DNA of 11,031 nt, taken from NCBI GenBank assembly GCA_018396565.1, contig JAGTQO010000051.1, positions 1-11,031 on the forward strand, given 5' to 3'. The notes under the pieces are model-generated. The model worked only from the letters and a program-made list of their open reading frames with translations. It made no database searches and was not told the DNA's origin. A program made the position numbers and the translations under genes. Below are positions 5,491-11,031 of the stretch, piece after piece (position 1 is the stretch's first letter; each line of letters starts with the position of its first letter). Source of the stretch: Candidatus Bathyarchaeota archaeon (GTDB lineage Archaea; Thermoproteota; Bathyarchaeia; 40CM-2-53-6; RBG-13-38-9).

Positions 5491-6636
5491 TTAACGTCTC
5501 CTCTTCGACCTGTATCCGGGCCTCAAATATCTTTTCGAAGGCTTCTGTTTCTGGGTGAGCATCCTCTTGAGTCTGGTCGCCAACTCATCATATATGCTCG
5601 GCAACTCCCATCCTGCATGGGTGAAATTCACAATTCCTCCAGGTGTCTTTATGGCGACATCAACCTCATACCTTCTCCTATCCTTCCTCATCATGGATTC
5701 GGGTGTCTTTATTATTGAGCGGGCCTCCTCAATCTCAGGGAATGCTTTCTTGAGTCTTCCAATTACATTCATGAATTTTGATTTGGCAGCCTCAGCCTCG
5801 AAAGGGTCGTCTGGTAATCCTACGACATATACTGGTATCTCAGGTTTCGCCTCAGGCTCAGCGAGCAGTTTGACGAAGTCTCTTGGGGTGACTATGCCCT
5901 CAACCATCTCCAGGACAGTGATGAGAGAATAGGTCTTGCCCATCCTCAACATCTCCCTCAGAACTTTTGAGGCATCGTCTTCAGCCGGTGAATGTATTGG
6001 TGTCGTATCCATCAGGGCCTTGACTTGGACGTTTAGGTTGCTCTGACCCTCCAGGCCGAGAGAGTCGCTCCCAACCCTCTCTTTAGGAGCTAGGAGATAG
6101 ACTATCTGGCTTGAGGTCACAACTCCTGCGATATGATGGTTCTCTGAGATAGGTAGGTGGTCGATCCTCTTATCAACCATGAGGTTCCTAGCCTTTGATG
6201 CAAGATCTGAAGATTCTAGTTTGATGAGGCTGCTTGATGTCAAAGATTTGATCTTGAAGTTTAGGGAGCCTGACTTGGCCAGGGTCTCCATAATACTCTT
6301 TGCTGTGATGGCTCCTACAAGCTCATCGCCATCAACTATTGGTAGAGCCCTCAACCTATAATCTGTCATGATCCTGGCTGCCTTTGCTACAGTTGTTGCA
6401 GGTGAGAGTCTGGCTGGATATCTTACAATCGTGGATGCTTTTGTACTCAACGGATTCGAAACTCTCAATATGTCCCTGATAGTCACCATTCCAACTTTGC
6501 CCTCCTCAAATGTGAAGGCTTCATATGACTCTAGATCCCTCAGAACACCTATAACCTTCGATACGGTGTAGTCTGCAGGGACTGTTATAGGATGAGTCTG
6601 CAGCTTCTCAACCTCCAATCTCTTAATGGCCTCCAT
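5491..6636 (-). CDS. four-CBS protein with HPF-like C-terminus, Dri-type candidate
   Basis: The protein has 381 residues. Four CBS modules are at about 8-58, 66-118, 128-182 and 205-258, i.e. two Bateman pairs that normally bind adenine nucleotides. Residues 266-361 have the order strand-helix-strand-strand-strand-helix (IPVYVVGL; a long helix 279-299; ARSIIK; RRYEVDVAIKTP; GIVNFTHAGW; SIYDELATRLKRML), the topology of the HPF/S30AE ribosome-hibernation fold. The last 20 residues are strongly basic (KPSKRYLRPGYRSKRRR), as expected for RNA contact. CBS-domain hibernation factors (Dri, dual ribosomal subunit inhibitor) are described in archaea such as Pyrobaculum; this gene fits that group by architecture, but I cannot confirm orthology. 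The likely role is energy-sensed silencing of ribosomes. ATG at 6636 has GGGAG 6 bases upstream. It is convergent with thiL. Confidence 0.85.
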   Translation of the reverse strand: MEAIKRLEVEKLQTHPITVPADYTVSKVIGVLRDLESYEAFTFEEGKVGMVTIRDILRVSNPLSTKASTIVRYPARLSPATTVAKAARIMTDYRLRALPIVDGDELVGAITAKSIMETLAKSGSLNFKIKSLTSSSLIKLESSDLASKARNLMVDKRIDHLPISENHHIAGVVTSSQIVYLLAPKERVGSDSLGLEGQSNLNVQVKALMDTTPIHSPAEDDASKVLREMLRMGKTYSLITVLEMVEGIVTPRDFVKLLAEPEAKPEIPVYVVGLPDDPFEAEAAKSKFMNVIGRLKKAFPEIEEARSIIKTPESMMRKDRRRYEVDVAIKTPGGIVNFTHAGWELPSIYDELATRLKRMLTQKQKPSKRYLRPGYRSKRRR

Positions 6637-6652
6637 AGTGGCTCCCTTCAGT

Positions 6653-6694
6653 CATTGGTTGGGCCAATGGAAAGACTGGCAACTTCTTTTTAAA
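6653..6694 (-). promoter_or_regulatory. promoter and inverted repeat of the CBS gene
   Basis: TTTAAAAAG (6686-6694, minus strand) is a TATA box predicting a start near 6664. Right there lies a perfect inverted repeat, CATTGG-TTGGG-CCAATG (6653-6669). It could be an operator over the start site or a 5'-leader hairpin in front of the Shine-Dalgarno. Confidence 0.5.
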
Positions 6695-6792
6695 CATTGA
6701 TGAAGGTCTCAGGCCTGATATTATCAAGAGTTTGATTTCTCTATGGGAATGTTCAACATCTTAGCGTGGTTGAGCGGTTGTGGGACATACTG

Positions 6793-7230
6793 TTAGTCGT
6801 CTGCGATTTTGAGCGTTTCAGGCTTGAAGTCTCGACCTTCCCAGACGTATGATCTGGTCTCACCTGTAAGGTTTGAATGGATGATGTAGGAGCATCCAGG
6901 CTGGTTTGCCTTAGCCCTATCTGTATTGGATGGTTGCGCAGGCCAGTCTGGATGGCTGTGATAGTAACCCAAAACTTCCATGGAGAGCTCATCTGCCATC
7001 ATGTAGACTTCGAGTTGCTCCTTAGGGTCTATCTCATAGGCGTCCTTTGAGTTCAACATGTTTCTTGTTGGGCATACCATCTGAATCTTCTTGACCTCAC
7101 CATCCCTTCTACCCAACAGTATTCCGCAAGACTCGGCAGGGTAGGTTTCGTTGGAGTGCCTAATTATCTTCTCAAGATCCTTTCGCCTTATCTCTATGCT
7201 CAACGTTGTTTCACGTTTGAATCGTTGCAT
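6793..7230 (-). CDS. JAMM/MPN+ metallopeptidase
   Basis: The protein has 145 residues, the length of stand-alone prokaryotic JAMM enzymes. The zinc signature is complete: Glu33 in PAESCGILLG, His91-Ser-His93, Ser101 and Asp104 in YYHSHPDWPAQPSNTD (HxHx7SxxD). Such enzymes cleave isopeptide or peptide bonds: Mec+-like ones cut sulphur-carrier proteins, HvJAMM1-like ones remove ubiquitin-like SAMP modifiers. Nothing here tells which; no ThiS/SAMP-like gene is in the window. The start ATG overlaps the stop of cutA (TGATG at 7228-7232), a classic translational coupling; a TTG about 9 codons further in (LSIEIRRKDLEKI) is also possible. It is the last gene of the cluster, followed by about 150 bases before the CBS gene. 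Confidence 0.9.
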   Translation of the reverse strand: MQRFKRETTLSIEIRRKDLEKIIRHSNETYPAESCGILLGRRDGEVKKIQMVCPTRNMLNSKDAYEIDPKEQLEVYMMADELSMEVLGYYHSHPDWPAQPSNTDRAKANQPGCSYIIHSNLTGETRSYVWEGRDFKPETLKIADD

Positions 7231-7562
7231 CAGGAGGTTTCTTTCATGATCCAGTCTATATACTCTTTTGAGCCCCCGACTATTTGTAGGCTGATCACCT
7301 CTGGAGTCTTGTATGGATGATTCGCCTTTACATCTTCAACAATCTTCTTCAATAGTTTTCGTTTAGACTTTATTATCAGGAGATGTTCATCGGCCTCTTC
7401 AACCTTCCCCTCCCAACGGTAGATACTTTTTACTTTTGATGTGATATTGATGCATGCGGCGAGTCTCTTATCGGTTAGGGATCTAGCTATCTTCGTCGCT
7501 GTCTCTTCGTCCGGACATGTCACCAAGACTGTTATGGGTTTATTCAGGGTACTTTCAACCAT
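7230..7562 (-). CDS. cutA: CutA1 divalent-ion tolerance protein
   Basis: The protein has 110 residues, standard for CutA1, which forms a very stable trimer with a ferredoxin-like fold. The signature order is intact: VLVTCPDEETATKIARSL, KRLAACINI, SIYRWEGKVEEADEHLLIIKS, HPYKTPEVISLQI and YIDWI at the C-terminus. Family members bind copper and related metals and are linked to metal tolerance, but the molecular role is debated; some bind signalling nucleotides or act structurally. The ATG at 7562 follows the Hsp20-like gene by 33 bases with only a weak GAGTGAG in front, and its stop overlaps the JAMM start. Co-translation with the JAMM peptidase is clear from the overlap; a functional link is inferred. 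Confidence 0.94.
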   Translation of the reverse strand: MVESTLNKPITVLVTCPDEETATKIARSLTDKRLAACINITSKVKSIYRWEGKVEEADEHLLIIKSKRKLLKKIVEDVKANHPYKTPEVISLQIVGGSKEYIDWIMKETS

Positions 7563-7595
7563 CGCTCACTCAGTATCCGCGGCGATTCTTGGTCT

Positions 7596-8063
7596 TTATG
7601 TTTGCGGTTGGGCCTTCTTCAGCCTTATCTCTAGGACGCCGTTGTTGTATGCCCTGGTGAAGCCTACAACCTTCGACGGTAACTTCACCAGTTCATGGAA
7701 TCCTCTTCCTGCCTTCACTTCGAGGAAGCCCTCATGTAGATGGATCTCTATCTTGTCTTCTGGACCTGGAACGTTGCCTACGATAAGGATCTCATTTGCG
7801 TCTTCGATTATGTCTGAGTTCCATCCTTTAGTATCTCTCACCTTCAGTCTCAGGTCTCCAGTCAATGTCTTCTTCAATTCTAGGATCCAGTATATTGCTA
7901 GGATGGAGGCTATTCCTCCTAGGACTATTCCTAGGAGCCCCCTCTGGATCCTGACTAGGAGGGCGAGTATTATGGAGGCGATTATTATCCCTGCGACCAG
8001 TGTCGCTATGTCGCCGGCCTCCTTGAATTCCCTTCTGGACGATCTCTTCTTGTAGAGGCTCAT
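7596..8063 (-). CDS. membrane-anchored Hsp20/alpha-crystallin-like protein
   Basis: The protein has 155 residues. A basic N-terminus (YKKRSSRREFK) is followed by two hydrophobic segments at about 19-37 and 42-62 that form a membrane hairpin, so both ends should face the cytosol. Residues about 85-149 resemble the alpha-crystallin domain of small heat-shock proteins: DANEILIVGNVPGPEDKIEIHL (strand pair), FLEVKAGRGFHELVKLPSKV and the terminal NNGVLEIRLKK, which is the usual last strand. A C-terminal IXI anchor is not obvious. The protein is unlike soluble Hsp20 in being tethered. Its ATG is one base after the stop of the UPF0182 gene and GGAGG (8072-8076) plus GGTGAT lies within the end of that gene, so the two are tightly co-translated. 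Confidence 0.8.
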   Translation of the reverse strand: MSLYKKRSSRREFKEAGDIATLVAGIIIASIILALLVRIQRGLLGIVLGGIASILAIYWILELKKTLTGDLRLKVRDTKGWNSDIIEDANEILIVGNVPGPEDKIEIHLHEGFLEVKAGRGFHELVKLPSKVVGFTRAYNNGVLEIRLKKAQPQT

Positions 8064-8076
8064 ATCACCCCCCTCC
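8064..8076 (-). promoter_or_regulatory. strong Shine-Dalgarno for the Hsp20-like gene
   Basis: GGAGGGGGGTGAT, close to the perfect anti-SD complement GGAGGTGAT, placed 8 bases before the ATG at 8063 and overlapping the last codons and stop of the UPF0182 gene. It fixes the start of the downstream gene. Confidence 0.7.
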
Positions 8077-10914
8077 TGAACTTGTTTCGAGGTTTACACT
8101 CACATAATGTAATTCAACTATTCCTTTAACGTTTATCAGTACTCCGAAGTTTAATTTTGAATCTTCCTGCCACATAAGAGTTTTGTCGGTTCTCGTAGAC
8201 CATTCGGCTATGAATTCTTCCAGCACTCTACTTGTGCTTTTCCACTGTTCTTTCGACGTGTATTCTACAGTCGCCTCAAGATAGGATGCGTGGGGGTTCA
8301 GTGTTTTAGGTGCGGCCAAGGTTATGTTGGCTTGCCTGAAGATGTTTATGATGTTTGCTCTCCTCTGTTCGAGGTCCTCGAGAGGTTTGGGCTGGAGCTT
8401 CTCGATCTTTGAGACTTCAGAGAGATACTTCATGTACGCTTCTTGGGCTGTTTTGCCCAGACCTACATAATATTCGCCTGTGAAGACTGCTCCGACGCAG
8501 GCTACGACACCCAACTCTGCAACGACGCCGCCGGCGCCGGCGGTGTATATTGGGATGAAGTAGACTTCATGGTCTCCTATCCTGTACAGGATGTTGTCTC
8601 CTGTTCTGGGTTGTCTGAGGAGGGTCTTCAACTGGGCAAATTCAGGGTTCTTCTCCAAGGCTTCGATGGCTCCTGTGGGTCCTAGAAGCTTCACCCTACT
8701 CTCCTTCAAGGGTTGATAGTAGAACCTCATCTCCCCGAGGTTTGGATAGTCGTTTCTAACAACCATGTATCCTGCAAGGTTTCTTCCTAAGGCTCCACGC
8801 AACTCGAGGGAGAGTAGGCCCATGAATTCAGGCTCGTCGAATCCTGGGGGCTGGGTCATGATGTAGTAGGTCTCCAATCCTGCCGGAACCTCAAGAAACT
8901 CCTTGGCAACTATGTATGTCACTGGATCGGTTATGTGGTAGTAATTGTACATTGAGACTTTCCAGTTGAAGAGTTCCTCAGGGTATCTGGTCTGTTTATT
9001 GAGCCACTCGGGAACCTCCTCTGTTATGTAGTCTTTGTATAGGGTCTTGAAGAGTTGGCTGAAGTAGTCTCGGCCCAAAACTATGATCTTCATGTCGCCG
9101 TTATAGGTGTCGACTAGGACGTAGCCCAGCAGCCTCATGAGGGGGTTGTTGTTGCTCCAGGGAACCTTGTTCGTGTTCAGTCTGACTATTAGGGGCACTA
9201 TGTAGTAGGTGTTTGATCCGTCTGTGACTGGGAATATGTCTATTGTCTTTCCTGCGAAGTAGTATTCGAAGTATGGTAGGAGGAGGCTCACCCTATCGTA
9301 GATGTCTCTGTAACGTAGCAGATGTATGGTCTTGTCTCGGTAGGCTAGGAAGAAGTTGAACTCGAATATCCAGCTCAATGGCGGTTTTATGTCTACTCCT
9401 CCCTTACCGTTGTAGAAGAAGCCGTCGAGCTCGTCGCTTCTATCCCTCTCCTTCGGGTAGGCTGCCCATGTCGTTGAGAATAGGCCACCCTCACCGTAAT
9501 AGATCCTTCTCTGTTTGAAGAAGTTGCTTGTCTGGATTATTCTTCCGTCGTGGGCGTTGAGCATGAGGAGCCCGTCAGGTGCATGGGTGTACACGAAATG
9601 TTCAGCGTACCATCGGTCCTGGGGTTTCACGGTCTTTGGGAGTATGGGCTTCATCGTCGAGGCCCAGTAGAGGGTTCCGTTGAACCTTATTATGTCTGAG
9701 TCTTCATAGTCGAGGTATGGGATGAGGCCTATCTCAGGCTTCAACTTGGCATAGGCGGCATCCCAGTCCCAGAGCCTTATCTTATCCAGAAGAATACTGC
9801 TCGAAGCCTCGGAGGTTGAGGTTGCTGTTTGGGATGGTGTTGTAGGGGTGAAGTTGAGGGGTATCTCCTTTATCTGGTCTAGTTCGGCGAGGTACCTGTT
9901 GACGGTGATCTGCTGGGCTACGTACGGTCCGAGCCACTCTATCTTTCTTGTGTCTGCGATGCTGCTGTTTATCGCTGTGACCGAGCCGGTTATCAGGGCT
10001 ATCATGAAGAGGCTGAGCAGTCTTATGTAGACTCTTCTTTTGGTCAATGTTGAGAATCCCTTTGAGTATCGCCAGTCTGTGATGGAGAATATGGCGAGGG
10101 CAGCTCCGGCTGCGGCGAAGCCTATTATCAAGTATCGTGTGTTGAAGTCTATGGTTGGTGAGAAGAAACTGTTAAGCATCGTCCAGAATAGGCCTATTGA
10201 TACGAGGCCTTCAAAGGAGGCTATCCTCCAGCTCAGACCTACAGGCTTGGCGCCGGTTGCCTCCTCAACGGTTGGAGTGAATATTCTGGCGAGTTGCGTG
10301 ATGCCGACTAGTATGATGAGTCTGATACTTATGGCTCCGAGTACTGGGCCTACGATCAATGTTAGGCTTGGAATTAGTGGTATGACTTCTGATTTTGCGA
10401 GGGAGCCTTCCAATGTTGGGTTGGTGAATGGGAGTTTAAAGATTGGCCAGACCAGGTTCAACCCTGGATCCCATCCTTGAATCATCGCGTAGACGGCCAT
10501 TCCGAAGATGTAGTCTCTGAAGATGAACATGCCGAGAAGGATCTTTGTAAGTTGCCACATGAGGAATTTCGGGGTTGGGAGTTTGAATTCTTTGAAGTCT
10601 ATCTTCGATGTTGGGATGGATCCGTATCCTTTGAGTAGGTTTGCTATGAGGTGGATGAACCACCATGTTAATGATCTTCTGTTGATGATGTCGAGTCTCA
10701 TGAAGGCTATCGTTGCGAGAATGATTCCTCCAGCAAGTTCGAAGTATATTGGTATGATGAATAGCTCGCCGAACTCCTTCATGTTCAGCCAGAACCATAT
10801 CATCTGGCTTCCGAGGGACCATGTGATGAATGCGGCGAAGAGGATTATTATTGCGATTAGAATCTTTCTTGTTGGGAGGCTTGGCCTGACAGGTTCAACT
10901 CTATAATATTCCAT
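8065..10914 (-). CDS. UPF0182 family membrane protein
   Basis: The protein has 949 residues, typical for the family. The first 315 residues hold about seven to eight membrane segments (near 17-43, 52-72, 84-95, 118-148, 182-216, 229-250, 259-280, 292-315). The remaining 630 residues are a soluble region expected outside the cell. Family signatures are visible: IPYLDYEDSDIIRFNGTLYW, LVDTYNGDMKIIVLG, RYPEELFNWKVSMYNYYHITDP and a long region LSLELRGALGRNLAGYMVVR, all with the order seen in bacterial UPF0182 proteins. The biochemical function of UPF0182 is not known; envelope stress and peptidoglycan or S-layer maintenance are only suggestions. ATG at 10914 lies a short distance after a TATA-like box at 10946-10956. 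It heads the four-gene cluster with the Hsp20-like, CutA and JAMM genes. Confidence 0.9.
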   Translation of the reverse strand: MEYYRVEPVRPSLPTRKILIAIIILFAAFITWSLGSQMIWFWLNMKEFGELFIIPIYFELAGGIILATIAFMRLDIINRRSLTWWFIHLIANLLKGYGSIPTSKIDFKEFKLPTPKFLMWQLTKILLGMFIFRDYIFGMAVYAMIQGWDPGLNLVWPIFKLPFTNPTLEGSLAKSEVIPLIPSLTLIVGPVLGAISIRLIILVGITQLARIFTPTVEEATGAKPVGLSWRIASFEGLVSIGLFWTMLNSFFSPTIDFNTRYLIIGFAAAGAALAIFSITDWRYSKGFSTLTKRRVYIRLLSLFMIALITGSVTAINSSIADTRKIEWLGPYVAQQITVNRYLAELDQIKEIPLNFTPTTPSQTATSTSEASSSILLDKIRLWDWDAAYAKLKPEIGLIPYLDYEDSDIIRFNGTLYWASTMKPILPKTVKPQDRWYAEHFVYTHAPDGLLMLNAHDGRIIQTSNFFKQRRIYYGEGGLFSTTWAAYPKERDRSDELDGFFYNGKGGVDIKPPLSWIFEFNFFLAYRDKTIHLLRYRDIYDRVSLLLPYFEYYFAGKTIDIFPVTDGSNTYYIVPLIVRLNTNKVPWSNNNPLMRLLGYVLVDTYNGDMKIIVLGRDYFSQLFKTLYKDYITEEVPEWLNKQTRYPEELFNWKVSMYNYYHITDPVTYIVAKEFLEVPAGLETYYIMTQPPGFDEPEFMGLLSLELRGALGRNLAGYMVVRNDYPNLGEMRFYYQPLKESRVKLLGPTGAIEALEKNPEFAQLKTLLRQPRTGDNILYRIGDHEVYFIPIYTAGAGGVVAELGVVACVGAVFTGEYYVGLGKTAQEAYMKYLSEVSKIEKLQPKPLEDLEQRRANIINIFRQANITLAAPKTLNPHASYLEATVEYTSKEQWKSTSRVLEEFIAEWSTRTDKTLMWQEDSKLNFGVLINVKGIVELHYVSVNLETSSGGG

Positions 10915-10945
10915 TCTGAGGCTCGACGATAATAGGGGTCTTCCG

Positions 10946-10956
10946 CCTTAAAACTT
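10946..10956. promoter_or_regulatory. possible bidirectional TATA element
   Basis: CCTTAAAACTT reads as AAGTTTTAAGG on the other strand, TATA-like in both directions and centred near 10951. To the left a start near 10925 leads UPF0182 (ATG 10914); to the right a start near 10977 falls on an ATG that opens a frame to the window end. Confidence 0.4.
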
Positions 10957-10976
10957 TAGGGGGCTATACTGGTGTG

Positions 10977-11031
10977 ATGGTTTTGATCGGTTGGGGTCTG
11001 GATGTGTCTTGTCTGGACTTGGTATGTGAAT
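10977..11031 (+). CDS. possible partial gene start running off the window
   Basis: From ATG at 10977 the frame stays open for the last 18 codons (VLIGWGLDVSCLDLVCE) and beyond the edge. GGTGTG sits directly in front, and the TATA-like element at about 10951 would place the transcript start exactly at this ATG (leaderless). Too short to identify; it could be chance. Confidence 0.2.
   Translation, partial: MVLIGWGLDVSCLDLVCE

Overview
The window looks archaeal, most likely from an uncultivated TACK-type lineage such as Bathyarchaeia; that placement is inference. The signs are AT-rich TATA-like boxes about 25 bases upstream of likely transcript starts, frequent TTG starts with short or absent leaders, a tRNA-Thr that encodes its own CCA and appears to carry an intron near the D-arm, and archaeal-type proteins (ThiL with a GEDVAAV motif, a four-CBS protein with a ribosome-factor-like tail, ECF S component, AbrB/PIN remnants).

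Layout. 93-665 (-): small membrane protein resembling an ECF substrate-binding (RibU-like) component. 895-1449 (+): membrane-anchored, secreted PepSY-like protein. 1438-1890 (-): a dead vapBC toxin-antitoxin module. 2142-3011 (-): ferritin-like domain fused to a VIT1/CCC1 iron transporter. 3228-3680 (-): OsmC-family peroxidase. 3681-4258: no convincing gene, but one well-paired hairpin element. 4259-4375 (-): tRNA-Thr(CGT) with a probable 40-base non-canonical intron. 4450-5427 (+): thiamine-monophosphate kinase. 5491-6636 (-): CBS x4 plus HPF-like domain, a candidate archaeal ribosome hibernation factor. 6793-10914 (-): a tight four-gene cluster of UPF0182 membrane protein, membrane-anchored Hsp20-fold protein, CutA and JAMM metallopeptidase. 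After 10914 a bidirectional promoter may drive a new + strand gene that runs off the end.

Common themes are metal and redox stress (iron transporter with ferritin-like domain, OsmC, CutA) and protein or ribosome maintenance (membrane small heat-shock fold, JAMM peptidase, CBS-HPF-like protein). The four-gene cluster is clearly co-translated: one base separates UPF0182 from the Hsp20-like gene, which has a strong Shine-Dalgarno inside the end of UPF0182, and CutA and JAMM overlap by TGATG. How its products work together is not known. The most unusual items are the intron-bearing tRNA, the three-lesion vapBC remnant, the CBS-HPF-like fusion, the membrane-anchored Hsp20 protein, and the structured intergenic element.
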